A stretch of 64,000 nucleotides of DNA from Paracoxiella cheracis (GCF_049348705.1 NZ_CP186485.1:992001-1056000); one strand, 5' to 3'. Positions 44,558 to 53,828 are shown, numbered from the stretch's first letter. The notes: generated by a model from the sequence alone, not told the origin. Numbers and translations are program-made.

Positions 44558-45501
44558 CTATTTCAAAGAACAAAAAAAAAATAATATGCCTAATGGGTCC
44601 GACAGCCTGTGGTAAAACTAAACTTGCCATCGAACTCGTGCAACAATTTCCTCTTGAAATAATCAGTGTCGATTCAGCAATGGTCTATCGCGGTATGGAC
44701 ATCGGAACTGCAAAACCTTCAAAAGAAGAACTCAAAAAAGCACCACATCGACTCATTGATATTTGTGACCCGGCCACGCCTTACTCTGCTGGTCAATTTT
44801 GCGAAGATGCGTTGCGCGAAATAAAATTAATTCATGCGCAAAATTACACACCTTTATTAGTGGGCGGTACGATGCTTTACTTTTATTTGCTGCAGCATGG
44901 TGTGGCGGATTTGCCAACGGCTGATCAAAATACGCGTGACAAAATTACTCAAAACGCAAATGAAAAAGGATGGCCTGCAATGCACGCACAACTGCAAGAA
45001 ATTGATCCGAAAGCCGCCGCCACGATTCATGCGAATGACTCTCAACGCATTCAGCGCGCACTAGAAGTTTATTACATGACGGGTCAAACCATCTCTGAAA
45101 TACAAGATGCCGAATCTCTAAAATCGTTACCGTTTGATGTCATTAATTTAATAGTTGCCTATGAAAACCGTGTGGAACTTCATCAAAAAATTGCAAAGCG
45201 ATTTGATCAAATGCTTAAAAATGGATTTATTGATGAGGTCAAACAACTTTATGAGCGAGGTGACTTAAATCCGGATCTTCCTTCCATGCGAACCGTTGGC
45301 TATCGTCAAGCATGGTCTTATTTGTCGGGCGACTGTGATTACGACACCCTACGAGAGCGTGCCATCGTTGCAACGCGCCAATTAGCAAAGCGTCAGTACA
45401 CCTGGTTACGACGTTGGAAAAATGCCACATGGTTTGCAAGCGAAGATCCAACCCTATTGGAGCATGTTGCTAATTCCTTATCGTCGCAGCTTTTAAAATA
45501 A
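44554..45501 (+). CDS. miaA: tRNA dimethylallyltransferase MiaA
   Basis: Adds the dimethylallyl group to A37 of tRNAs reading UNN codons. The 315 residues show the P-loop LMGPTACGKTKLAIEL, EIISVDSAMVYRGMDIGTAKP (the conserved Asp and substrate loop), HRLIDICDP, LVGGTMLYF and QRALEVYYMTG. The start is GTG at 44554 in the overlap GTGA with the mutL stop. In other gammaproteobacteria hfq often follows; here an L,D-transpeptidase gene follows instead. Confidence 0.95.
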   Translation: MTISKNKKKIICLMGPTACGKTKLAIELVQQFPLEIISVDSAMVYRGMDIGTAKPSKEELKKAPHRLIDICDPATPYSAGQFCEDALREIKLIHAQNYTPLLVGGTMLYFYLLQHGVADLPTADQNTRDKITQNANEKGWPAMHAQLQEIDPKAAATIHANDSQRIQRALEVYYMTGQTISEIQDAESLKSLPFDVINLIVAYENRVELHQKIAKRFDQMLKNGFIDEVKQLYERGDLNPDLPSMRTVGYRQAWSYLSGDCDYDTLRERAIVATRQLAKRQYTWLRRWKNATWFASEDPTLLEHVANSLSSQLLK

Positions 45502-45515
45502 CGTATAATTTTTCT

Positions 45516-45998
45516 ATGCATATCACGGTCAACATCCCTGCACAAACCATGACGGTCTATGACAATGATCGGATAGTCCGCCGCTACCTCGTCTCCACGG
45601 GGCTCAATGGTGTTGGTGAGCTCATCAACAGCGAAAAAACACCGCGAGGTCTGCACGTGATTCGTGCCAAAATCGGTGGAGGCTGCCCTGAAAATACCGT
45701 ATTCGTCGAGCGTCGTCCTACAGGTGAAATCTTTAGCCCAGACCTAAAACTCAAATTCCCTCATCGGGACTGGATACTCACTCGCATACTATGGTTGAGC
45801 GGTTTGGAAGTGGGCAAGAATCGCTTAGGGCCGGTAGACACTATGCGTCGCTATGTCTATATCCATGGAAGCCCCGATGAGGCGGTGATGGGAAAACCGG
45901 GCTCAAGGGGTTGTATTCGCATGCATAATCCTGATGTGATAGAGTTGTTCGACTTGATTAACATAGGTGATCAAATCTTTATCGATGAGCGGAAGTAG
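45516..45998 (+). CDS. L,D-transpeptidase (YkuD domain) without signal peptide
   Basis: A 160-residue protein made almost only of the YkuD domain, which cross-links peptidoglycan stems or attaches proteins through a Cys. The catalytic signature is visible: YIHGSPDEA followed by GSRGCIRMHNPDVIELFDLI, where the Cys is the nucleophile. It begins MHITVNIPAQTMTVYDNDR, directly in the domain's first strands, with no export signal or membrane helix, though the reaction is periplasmic. No better upstream start fits, since only 14 bases separate it from miaA. Such short forms occur near nagZ in some gammaproteobacteria; nagZ lies 1 kb downstream here. Confidence 0.88.
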   Translation: MHITVNIPAQTMTVYDNDRIVRRYLVSTGLNGVGELINSEKTPRGLHVIRAKIGGGCPENTVFVERRPTGEIFSPDLKLKFPHRDWILTRILWLSGLEVGKNRLGPVDTMRRYVYIHGSPDEAVMGKPGSRGCIRMHNPDVIELFDLINIGDQIFIDERK

Positions 45999-46001
45999 CA
46001 T

Positions 46002-46598
46002 ATGGAACGCATTGATGAAATACTAAAATTTTGGTTTGGTCGTGTGGAGGAAACCATCGTACCCTCTGAAAACCGAGCCCGAATTTGGTTTGGTGAAAGC
46101 CCGGATGTAGATGCTGAAATCAAAGAAAAATTTAGTGATGATCTAGAAAGGGCTGTCGATGGAAAATGCACTGACTGGGAAACTGATCCACGAGGTCAGC
46201 TAGCACTCATCATCGTTCTCGATCAGTTTTCGCGACACATTCACCGCGATACACCACAAGCCTTTGCGCAGGATAATTATGCGCTGGGTATTTGCTCAAA
46301 AGGTATGGAGAAACAAGATGACCACTCATTAAGTTTAATTGAGCGAGTTTTTTATTATTTTCCGTTATTACATTCAGAAGAAATCGACTTTCAAGAAAAA
46401 TCGATTCGTGCGTATCAAATGCTAGTTGAGCTTGCATTCCCAGAAACACAAGTCATCTATGAAAGTTTTTTTAAATTTGCCAATCACCATTACGGTATTG
46501 TGCGTCGATTTGGCCGCTTCCCGCAGCGTAATGCCATTTTAGGACGTGAATCAACGGATGAAGAAATTAAATACATTAAAGAATCTGAACGATACTGA
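46002..46598 (+). CDS. DUF924 family protein
   Basis: A 198-residue all-helical cytosolic protein of the DUF924 family. Typical wording: IDEILKFWFG, IWFGESPDVDAEIKEKF, PRGQLALIIVLDQFSRHIHRDTP, YFPLLHSEEIDFQEKS and FGRFPQRNAILGRESTDEE. The fold is thought to be TPR-like; the function is unknown. It begins three bases after the L,D-transpeptidase stop and ends 11 bases before the DUF1820 gene, in a plus-strand operon. Confidence 0.9.
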   Translation: MERIDEILKFWFGRVEETIVPSENRARIWFGESPDVDAEIKEKFSDDLERAVDGKCTDWETDPRGQLALIIVLDQFSRHIHRDTPQAFAQDNYALGICSKGMEKQDDHSLSLIERVFYYFPLLHSEEIDFQEKSIRAYQMLVELAFPETQVIYESFFKFANHHYGIVRRFGRFPQRNAILGRESTDEEIKYIKESERY

Positions 46599-46609
46599 GG
46601 TCAAAAGCC

Positions 46610-46957
46610 ATGCAAAAAGAACCGCAACCGATTTACCGCATTATTTTTACACAAGAAGATAAAGTGTATGAAGTGTATGCTCATTATATTTCTGAAGAAA
46701 ACTTGATGGGATTTATTGAAATTGAAGAATTAGTTTTTAATGAGGCAAATTCTGTTGTTGTGGATCCAAGCGAAGAAAAACTCAAAACGGAGTTTAATGG
46801 CGTAAAACGCAGTTACATTCCGATGCACATGATTTTACGCATCGATGAAATGGAAAAACGAGGGCCTGCAAAAATTAAAGAACCTTCAACACAGCGCGAT
46901 AATATTCGACACTTGCCAGGCTCATTCAGAAAACAACCGGTTAAAGAAAAGGAATAA
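46610..46957 (+). CDS. DUF1820 family protein
   Basis: A 115-residue cytosolic protein resembling the DUF1820 family of gammaproteobacteria. YRIIFTQEDKVYEVYAHYI, LMGFIEIEELVF, EEKLKTEFNGVKRSYIPMH and ILRIDEMEKRGPAKI are the family's usual text. No function is known. The start follows GAGGTCAAAAGCC. It ends 4 bases before the GTG start of nagZ. Confidence 0.85.
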   Translation: MQKEPQPIYRIIFTQEDKVYEVYAHYISEENLMGFIEIEELVFNEANSVVVDPSEEKLKTEFNGVKRSYIPMHMILRIDEMEKRGPAKIKEPSTQRDNIRHLPGSFRKQPVKEKE

Positions 46958-46961
46958 CTCG

Positions 46962-47903
46962 GTGGTAGGGTTTGCCGTCATTGATGTTGAAGGCACTTCG
47001 TTAACTCATGAAGATCGTGAATTGATGCAACACCCAGGTGTTGCGGGTATTATTCTATTTGCACGAAATTATCAAAATCGAGAACAACTGCGCGCTTTAA
47101 CTGCCGATATCTCAAAAACACGCGACTCTTTATTTATCGCTGTCGATCAAGAGGGTGGTCGCGTTCAACGATTTATTGACGGATTTACTCGGCTGCCCAG
47201 CATGTCATATTGGGGTGAGCGCTATAAAAAAAATCCTGAACAAACCAAAGCGGAACTTAAAAATACGACTCAAATTATGGTTAGGGAGCTTCAAGATGTG
47301 GGTGTTCAGGTGAGTCTACTTCCGGTGCTTGATGTTGACCAAGGCCTCAGTAAGATCATCGGAGAACGCAGTTTTGGTTCGAGCCCGAAGGAAGTAGTTG
47401 AGCTTGCAGAAGTGGTTATCGATACGATGCATGCAGCAGGCATGCCAACTACCGGTAAGCATTTTCCTGGTCACGGTGGTGTGGCGGCCGACTCCCACAA
47501 AAATTTACCTATCGATCAGCGTGGGCGTCAGATGATCGATGATTGCGATTTAATCCCCTTCGTCAAGCTCAGCTCTAAACTGGATGCGGTGATGCCTGCC
47601 CATGTGATTTATAAAGAATTTGATCCTGATCCGGCGAGTTTTTCTCCGTACTGGATACAGGAAATATTGAGAAAACGGTTAAAATTCAATGGAATGGTGA
47701 TTAGTGATGACTTAACCATGCAAGGCGCAGCGGCAATGGGTGACTACCCAACCCGCGCCAAAAAAGCATTGATGGCTGGTTGCGATCTCCTTTCAGTGTG
47801 CAATAATCGTCAGGGAGCGATAGCGGTTTTGGAGGCTCTGCGGAATTACCGCGATCCGTCATCAGAACAACGAATTGCAGCGTTTATTCGAAAAATACGA
47901 TAA
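46962..47903 (+). CDS. nagZ: beta-N-acetylhexosaminidase NagZ
   Basis: Cytosolic glycoside hydrolase family 3 enzyme that removes GlcNAc from anhydromuropeptides during cell-wall recycling. I set the start at GTG 46962 (first residues VVGFAVIDVEGTSLTHED), eight bases after AAAGGA; an upstream ATG at 46845 would add a tail read inside the DUF1820 gene. The 313 residues show AVDQEGGRVQRF, IGERSFGSSP, TGKHFPGHGGVAADSHKNLP (catalytic His and Asp loop) and VISDDLTMQGAA with the nucleophile Asp. It belongs to the operon running from the L,D-transpeptidase to the phosphoribosyltransferase. Confidence 0.95.
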   Translation: MVGFAVIDVEGTSLTHEDRELMQHPGVAGIILFARNYQNREQLRALTADISKTRDSLFIAVDQEGGRVQRFIDGFTRLPSMSYWGERYKKNPEQTKAELKNTTQIMVRELQDVGVQVSLLPVLDVDQGLSKIIGERSFGSSPKEVVELAEVVIDTMHAAGMPTTGKHFPGHGGVAADSHKNLPIDQRGRQMIDDCDLIPFVKLSSKLDAVMPAHVIYKEFDPDPASFSPYWIQEILRKRLKFNGMVISDDLTMQGAAAMGDYPTRAKKALMAGCDLLSVCNNRQGAIAVLEALRNYRDPSSEQRIAAFIRKIR

Positions 47904-47927
47904 CTTAATGCATCCAGAGGCTAAAAG

Positions 47928-49031
47928 GTGGGCAATACAAACGTTCATGATTGGTTAATAAAGATAGGTCTCTTAGTTTTAGCGGGAGCCATTTTTAGTG
48001 TTTTGGAATGGCTTATCCATCGTCGATTATTACCGCTCTTCAAACGTAAACATCACGTGTGGCGCACTGCATTTTTGGAGGCCGAGCACCGGCCTATCCA
48101 AATTTATATTTGGTTACTCGCTATCAGCTTCATCATAACGATTACCGCCAATCATTTTTCTTTTGATGGTGGTTTTGCCGATGCGATTGCCACCATCCGC
48201 AGAATTATGACGGTGACTTTTGTGTTTTGGTTTGCGATGCGTTTTATTCGACGCGTTGAAAATGGGTTAGCTAAACGCGCGCAACAAGGCATTGGCAAAG
48301 TCAATGACGAAATGAGTATTCATGCGTTATCACAACTATCGCGCGTTATTATCATCGTCATTATTTTATTGATTATCCTGCAAACTGCCGGCATCAAGAT
48401 ATCTGCGTTATTAGCCTTCGGTGGTGTGGGTGCTTTGGTTATTGGTTTGGCGGCTAAAGATAGTTTAGCTAATTTTATCGGCGGCATGATGATTTATTGG
48501 GATCGTCCGTTTTCGGTGGGTGATTGGATTCGTTCACCGGATCGTCAAATTGAAGGAACCGTTGAGAATATCGGTTGGCGTTTAACGCGTATTCGGACTT
48601 TTGATAAACGCCCGCTTTATGTGCCAAACGGCATTTTGTCTAATGTCAGTGTCGAAAACCCATCGCGAATGACCAATCGTCGGATTAAATGCAGTGTGGG
48701 TGTACGTTATAGTGATGCCAATCAAATTGTACCGATTGCCAAAAGCATAGAAGAAATGCTGCGTAAACATCCTGACATCGATACGAATCAAACCTTATTT
48801 GTGTATTTATGTGAATTTGGCCCATCTTCACTGAACATACTCGTCTATACCTTTACGAAAACGACGGAATGGGTCAAGTTTCAAGCCATACAGCAAGATG
48901 TCTTGCTTAAAATCATGGACATCGTAGCGAACCATGGTGCAGAATGTGCATTTCCAACAAGTACTATTCAGATGCCAGAAGGAATCAATATAAATGTAAA
49001 GGATGCAATCAAAGAGGTGGTGCATGACTAA
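47928..49031 (+). CDS. MscS-family mechanosensitive channel
   Basis: A 367-residue small-conductance mechanosensitive channel, releasing solutes on osmotic downshock. Helices lie at about 10-30, 60-82, 95-120 and 140-165. The pore helix ALLAFGGVGALVIGLAAKDSL has the Gly/Ala packing of MscS TM3, followed by NFIGGMMIYWDRPFSVGDWI of the beta domain and the C-terminal alpha/beta cage. GTG start at 47928 after AGGCTAAAAG. The end overlaps the next gene by 8 bases. Confidence 0.92.
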   Translation: MGNTNVHDWLIKIGLLVLAGAIFSVLEWLIHRRLLPLFKRKHHVWRTAFLEAEHRPIQIYIWLLAISFIITITANHFSFDGGFADAIATIRRIMTVTFVFWFAMRFIRRVENGLAKRAQQGIGKVNDEMSIHALSQLSRVIIIVIILLIILQTAGIKISALLAFGGVGALVIGLAAKDSLANFIGGMMIYWDRPFSVGDWIRSPDRQIEGTVENIGWRLTRIRTFDKRPLYVPNGILSNVSVENPSRMTNRRIKCSVGVRYSDANQIVPIAKSIEEMLRKHPDIDTNQTLFVYLCEFGPSSLNILVYTFTKTTEWVKFQAIQQDVLLKIMDIVANHGAECAFPTSTIQMPEGININVKDAIKEVVHD

Positions 49032-49626
49032 TATGGATCAAACGATAACAATGGAAGATAGGCCAATGATGTTACCCGAACACATTAGTGACGTTTTAGC
49101 AAAGGCAACCTGCCTATATCCAAAATCCGAAGTAGAGGCAGCGTTAGACCGAATGGCCTTAGATATTCATGATGCATTATCAGAATCTAATCCTATTTTT
49201 ATCTGTGTCGTTGTGGGTGGTATTGTACCTTTAGGTAATTTGTTACCGCGTTTGGCTTTTCCGTTAGAAGTGGATTATGTTCATGCCACGCGTTATCGCA
49301 ACGATTTAACCGGTAAGGATTTACAGTGGAAAGCCAAGCCCAGTTGCAATATGAAAGGGCGAACAGTTGTCATTGTCGATGATATTTTAGATGGTGGCAT
49401 AACCTTGAGTAGTATCATTGAATTTTGTAAAGAAAAGGGTGCTGCAAAGGTTTATACGGCTGTATTGGTTGATAAGTGTCATGTGCGGTTACCGAATGGA
49501 CACCAGAAAGCTGATTTTAGCGGACTAGAAGTTGGCAATCATTATGTGTTCGGATACGGCATGGACTATAAAGGCTACTTGCGAAATGCCCCTGGTATTT
49601 ATATGGTCGCTCCCGAACACGAGTAG
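49024..49626 (+). CDS. hpt: purine (hypoxanthine-guanine) phosphoribosyltransferase
   Basis: Salvages hypoxanthine or guanine with PRPP to IMP or GMP. I start at ATG 49024, preceded by AGAGGTGG; ATG 49033 is the alternative, and an upstream ATG at 49003 lies deep in mscS. About 200 residues show CVVVGGIVPLGNLLPRLAFP, the PRPP loop VVIVDDILDGGITL with acidic residues, and VLVDKCHVRLP. It overlaps the channel gene by 8 bases. Convergent with the CsiV-like gene only 6 bases away. Exact base preference is not readable. Confidence 0.88.
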   Translation: MTNMDQTITMEDRPMMLPEHISDVLAKATCLYPKSEVEAALDRMALDIHDALSESNPIFICVVVGGIVPLGNLLPRLAFPLEVDYVHATRYRNDLTGKDLQWKAKPSCNMKGRTVVIVDDILDGGITLSSIIEFCKEKGAAKVYTAVLVDKCHVRLPNGHQKADFSGLEVGNHYVFGYGMDYKGYLRNAPGIYMVAPEHE

Positions 49627-49632
49627 GCTTGT

Positions 49633-50295
49633 TTACGTTTGTTGGATGGGTGTGATTTTAATTAACACGCCGTACAGTGGAAAATCAATATAATTTAATT
49701 CATCGCTGCGCATGCGACGCGTTTGTCGTAGATTAAAATATACCAAGTTATTTGACATATTATTAAAATAATCATTTCGAGCTAATTTTGAAATAGCACT
49801 TGCCGGTGCTGCAAAGGTTAAATTCAAATTCACATTTAAATAACGTTCTACGCTAACGCGGATAGTTCCATGTACCTGAGACGTTGTTGTTCCAGCATTG
49901 TTATAGGTTTCGCCGCCCAAAATATGCACGGTACGGGCATAGCGCGGTTCGAATACTTGTTGGCGCCACGCAATATGCATGATGGTGTGATAAGTTGAAA
50001 TATATTTATTTAAACGTGCTTGTTGTTTAGCTAACGTAAAGTCTTGAGGAGCCAGCAATCGATAATAACGAAGATTGCTCGTTACGGGTGCCAATCGAAT
50101 GCCCTTCAAATACTGGTTCGCATCGCCGGTCGAAAGAGGCCACTGCTCGGTGTCCAGCGATTTTGTCGACATGTGTGAAAAAACAATGAGCTCCACCTGA
50201 TAAGCCTTGGCGATATCGGCATTGGCTGGAAGGCTTGTTAGCAGTAGGCTGCTCAGTGCGGTGGCAATGATGACTGTAAATATGCTTCGTTTCAT
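49633..50295 (-). CDS. CsiV-like periplasmic protein
   Basis: A 220-residue exported protein. The signal peptide IFTVIIATALSSLLLTSLPANA is clear. The mature part starts KAYQVELIVFSHMSTKSLDTEQWP, the hallmark of the CsiV family, and has IMHIAWRQQVFEPRYARTVHI and the late MRSDELNYIDFPLYGVLIKITP. In Shewanella CsiV binds peptidoglycan and helps cell-wall synthesis through penicillin-binding proteins. Family assignment is from wording alone. Confidence 0.75.
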   Translation of the reverse strand: MKRSIFTVIIATALSSLLLTSLPANADIAKAYQVELIVFSHMSTKSLDTEQWPLSTGDANQYLKGIRLAPVTSNLRYYRLLAPQDFTLAKQQARLNKYISTYHTIMHIAWRQQVFEPRYARTVHILGGETYNNAGTTTSQVHGTIRVSVERYLNVNLNLTFAAPASAISKLARNDYFNNMSNNLVYFNLRQTRRMRSDELNYIDFPLYGVLIKITPIQQT

Positions 50296-50539
50296 AGGCG
50301 TTAAGTTTACTACAGCTCTTACTACTGGGCTAGTGGGGTCGGTTTGTCAGGTAAAACTACTCAATTAAGAGCTTTTTTGAATTAACTCACTATTGCTGTG
50401 AACCTGATGTGCTAGGCTCCGTCTCAAGCCTCAAACCAACAAAGTCACACATTGTCTTAAATGTCATAAATCTTCATATCGTTTGGGCTATCGAACCCAC
50501 TCGTTAAATTATTAAGTTTTATTAGACGGAGATAAACCT

Positions 50540-52429
50540 ATGGATAAGCCCATAGAGACCCAAACACAAAATACTTCTCACTCCAATGCGAGTCAACCTA
50601 TAGCTATCCCGATAGCAGACCCAGAAGAGCTGGGGTCAGGCAGAGTAGAAGTAGATGATGAAATTAGCACTCAAACTCCTGCTCATTTAGAACCAGAGGT
50701 TATCGTAGTTTCTCCCGAGAAATCTTATGCTGCTCCATCTGACAAACCAGAATTAGAGCCTGAGTCACAGCCTTCGGTGGCGATCGATCAGGAAGGAGAG
50801 GGCGAATATTATGATGCTCTCCCTGAGCAAGCCATGAATACAGCTCCGCAACCGGAACTCGTTATATCTATGGAAGAAAAGGACGAAACAGAGTTAGAGT
50901 CTCAATCTTTGATGGCGAGCGATCAGGAAGTAAATATCGAATTGCAGATTGCAGATTGTATCTCACGAATATTGGAAGAGTTGGAGCCTAGCAGGCAGAT
51001 GAGGATGGATGAGGATCAAATTGCTTCTATCCTAGAAACTTCTATATCCCGTGAGGAAAAAGCTATTTCTGTTACTGACATAAGTTCTTATCTCATTTCT
51101 ATCTTTCTTTCTTCAGCCGCTGCTTGGGTGGCATATGCACAGTCAGCTAATGATTATTTTTCAAAGCCGGTACAAGTTTTTTTTCAAGTTATCAATACAT
51201 TTATTGTATTAACACAAGGAATCGAGACCGGTCGAGAAGTAGTCAAGTATTATCTGACTACTTTGTTAAAATTTGGTAAGGTTATATGTAGAGGCAGTGA
51301 AGAAAGTTTTCAGCTTAGCAGCATACGTAGTTTGGTACTTGAAATACTTCAGCTACTTATTGCATTTTCTTCAATGACACTATCCCTTTCTGTTGCGAAA
51401 TTATTTATCCCATTAAATACCTTATTCAATCGTATATTTTTTACAGTGTCATCAATCTACATTCAACGAGGTCAGATTGAGCAGATTAAGAGAACATTTA
51501 TTTATCCTCTTGTCGAAAAGCACGACTCTAGTAAGTTTTCTTCTTTAAAAAGAACGTTATTAAACAAAATTATTGATGAACAAGAAAATCCAAAAGAATT
51601 TTTGAAATCTCTAAGAGAAGACGAAAAAAAATTCTATAAATTTTCACTTGAATTTATCTCCAGAGCTAACAAACTTGGATCAGAGCATGGATCATTTATA
51701 AATTTTCCACTGGTAGCTAAGTTGGTTTCAATAATGAGTTTGTGTACATCATATACTTTTGCAAATTTCCCTATATATGAGGCAGGAATTAAGGATAAAA
51801 ATTTCTCTAGACTAAGAGCGTTTATTTCAATAGGTGTCGATGGGTTATTTGGTAGCGCTATGTCGGTGATGATCACTAAGATGCTAGCCTCATTGAAAAA
51901 CCTAGGGAATCCTCTTTTATTGATTACTCAACGCCCGATAGAACTCAGTCTTATTTTTTTAGCAACAGCGGTTGCATGCATTCCTATTATTCCCTATTGG
52001 ACGATGGCAACTAAAGAGGAAAAGTCTCCATATCTTGAAGCTGCTGGTGTGCCGGGTAGTTTCGTCGATAATTTTTGTTTTTTAGCAGAGCCCGCTTGGA
52101 TTGTGGGAATGGCACTTGCTTATAAATTTGGCTTTAAGAGAGCGGGTATTGAAAGGGAAATACCTTTATTAGCTAAACGGTTAGAAGATTTTTATTCTCT
52201 GTTGTTAGCCCTTGATAACTTAAGCAATGATAGCACAACTGATGTAGCTGAGGTTGAACAAAGTGTCTCTAACCCCGATCCCAACCCTAGTTCGGGCTCA
52301 CGTCGATGGGGCTTACATTGTTTGAATTTCTTTGGATTGTGTTCAAGAGGGAGCACTTCAGACATAGCACAACTCGTCGACGAGGATAGAGAAGCTTCTA
52401 GTCGTTTAGCCTCTCCTGGTATGCAGTAA
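50540..52429 (+). CDS. orphan multi-helix membrane protein with acidic N-terminus, effector-like
   Basis: Not recognised. It has 629 residues. Residues 1-150 are Glu/Pro/Ser/Gln-rich and hydrophilic with a loose internal repeat (ELEPESQPSVAIDQE at 71-85; ELESQSLMASDQE at 118-130). Residues 175-320 and 390-540 contain about eight hydrophobic segments, including ISSYLISIFLSSAAAWVAYA and LIFLATAVACIPIIPYW. Between them lies a charged helical part (345-380). The C-terminus is Ser/Asp-rich. There is no N-terminal signal. Disordered acidic ends around membrane helices recall Legionella or Coxiella type IV effectors that insert in host membranes, which is inference. It stands alone behind a 244-base leader. 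Confidence 0.75.
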   Translation: MDKPIETQTQNTSHSNASQPIAIPIADPEELGSGRVEVDDEISTQTPAHLEPEVIVVSPEKSYAAPSDKPELEPESQPSVAIDQEGEGEYYDALPEQAMNTAPQPELVISMEEKDETELESQSLMASDQEVNIELQIADCISRILEELEPSRQMRMDEDQIASILETSISREEKAISVTDISSYLISIFLSSAAAWVAYAQSANDYFSKPVQVFFQVINTFIVLTQGIETGREVVKYYLTTLLKFGKVICRGSEESFQLSSIRSLVLEILQLLIAFSSMTLSLSVAKLFIPLNTLFNRIFFTVSSIYIQRGQIEQIKRTFIYPLVEKHDSSKFSSLKRTLLNKIIDEQENPKEFLKSLREDEKKFYKFSLEFISRANKLGSEHGSFINFPLVAKLVSIMSLCTSYTFANFPIYEAGIKDKNFSRLRAFISIGVDGLFGSAMSVMITKMLASLKNLGNPLLLITQRPIELSLIFLATAVACIPIIPYWTMATKEEKSPYLEAAGVPGSFVDNFCFLAEPAWIVGMALAYKFGFKRAGIEREIPLLAKRLEDFYSLLLALDNLSNDSTTDVAEVEQSVSNPDPNPSSGSRRWGLHCLNFFGLCSRGSTSDIAQLVDEDREASSRLASPGMQ

Positions 52430-52506
52430 CGAAAAACATAGACTTATGAAATATATCCTGTTAATTTATAAGCATTATTCAATGGATATTTTAAGGAGGA
52501 AAAATC

Positions 52507-52929
52507 ATGGCTAGGGGATGTCACGCCTTGCAAAACTGGGGCGCACTTATTGGACGAATCTTTGTTTCATTAATCTTCATTATCGCTGGTATACAAAAAA
52601 TTGTTCAATATCACGCTATGGCGGGGATGTTGGCGCAAATGGGGCTGCCGTCCTCACAATGGTTATTGATACTGGCTATTATTTTTGAATTAGGCGGTGG
52701 TTTGCTCGTGTTTTTTGGGTGGTTTGCGCGTTTTGGAGCTATACTTCTATTTATTTTTGTCGTTGTAGCCACCTTTTTATTCCACTCATTTTGGAATTTT
52801 GAAGGTGCGGGAATGGTAAATCAGGTCCATCACTTTTTGAAAAACCTATCGATTTTGGGCGCGTTGTTATACATCCTGGCATTTGGTGCTGGCGATTATG
52901 CGTTTACCCGCCGGAAATCTGTTGATTAG
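52507..52929 (+). CDS. DoxX family membrane protein
   Basis: A 140-residue inner-membrane protein with four helices. LIGRIFVSLIFIIAGIQKIV, MLAQMGLPSSQWLLILAIIF, ELGGGLLVFFGWFARFGAIL and FLKNLSILGALLYILAFGAG match DoxX. Strong ribosome site AAGGAGGAAA before the ATG. DoxX proteins are often the fourth member of MNIO bufferin operons; this one is not linked to the DUF692 gene 36 kb away, so a joint role is only a possibility. Confidence 0.85.
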   Translation: MARGCHALQNWGALIGRIFVSLIFIIAGIQKIVQYHAMAGMLAQMGLPSSQWLLILAIIFELGGGLLVFFGWFARFGAILLFIFVVVATFLFHSFWNFEGAGMVNQVHHFLKNLSILGALLYILAFGAGDYAFTRRKSVD

Positions 52930-53000
52930 GGGCTGAGCCTTTACTCACCCAGAGTTACTCGATATATTGGGTGGCCAATGGGTTAGAATAGAGGTTCTAC

Positions 53001-53807
53001 GTGGAACAATTACTGAACAACGTGATCACAGACCGGCCATCCTCGCGGTTTGAGAAGAAGCTCATCCACTATACCAAGAAGGCTATGAATGACTACCGGA
53101 TGGTAGAAAAGGGTGACCGGGTTCTGGTTTGCCTCTCTGGGGGCAAAGATTCCTACACCATGCTCAATCTTTTGAACATGATTCGGATCGAGGCTCACTA
53201 CACCTTTGAAATCTTCGCCTTTACATTGGACCAAAGCCAGCCCGGCTGGAGCGATGGCCACATGCGTGCTTGGCTAGAGGCCAATCAAATTCCCTACGAG
53301 ATTTTAACGCGTGATACTTATACCATCGTGAAAGACAAAATTCCGGAAGGGAAAACCTATTGTTCATTATGTTCCCGTTTGCGACGCGGCATCATTTATC
53401 GATATGCTGAAGAAAATAATTTTAATAAAGTGGCATTAGGGCATCATCGTGATGACCTAATTGAAACGTTATTAATGTCGATTTTATACACGGGCCAAAT
53501 TCGATCGATGCCACCAAAATTATTAACCGATAATAAAAAGCATATCGTTATTCGTCCTTTATCCTATTGTCAAGAAAGCGATATTATTGAATACGCCAAA
53601 GAACAAAACTTTCCCATTATTCCTTGTAACTTATGTGGCTCACAAGAAAACTTAACACGACAACGTGTGAAAAATCTTATTGCTGAATTGGCAAAAACTA
53701 ATCCAAAAATACCGAGTAATATTTTACGCGCGATCAGTAATGTAAAACCCAGCCAGTCAATGGATCATGAGTTGTGGGATTTTAAAGGGTTAGAAATTAT
53801 TGATTAA
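53001..53807 (+). CDS. ttcA: tRNA 2-thiocytidine synthetase TtcA
   Basis: Adds sulfur to C32 of certain tRNAs using ATP and an iron-sulfur cluster. The 268 residues show the PP-loop VLVCLSGGKDSYTMLNLL (about 42-59), CSLCSRLRRGIIYRYAEE with the CxxC pair and IIPCNLCGSQENLTRQRVK with a further Cys motif. The length is a little short but complete. GTG start at 53001. The 5' half uses GC-richer codons than the 3' half. Confidence 0.93.
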   Translation: MEQLLNNVITDRPSSRFEKKLIHYTKKAMNDYRMVEKGDRVLVCLSGGKDSYTMLNLLNMIRIEAHYTFEIFAFTLDQSQPGWSDGHMRAWLEANQIPYEILTRDTYTIVKDKIPEGKTYCSLCSRLRRGIIYRYAEENNFNKVALGHHRDDLIETLLMSILYTGQIRSMPPKLLTDNKKHIVIRPLSYCQESDIIEYAKEQNFPIIPCNLCGSQENLTRQRVKNLIAELAKTNPKIPSNILRAISNVKPSQSMDHELWDFKGLEIID

Positions 53808-53828
53808 AAAATTAAGAGGGTGTCTCTA

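Noticed and set aside
46845..46961. Longer NagZ with an upstream ATG
   Set aside because: The extra residues are the DUF1820 gene read in another frame, while GTG 46962 has a well-placed AAAGGA.
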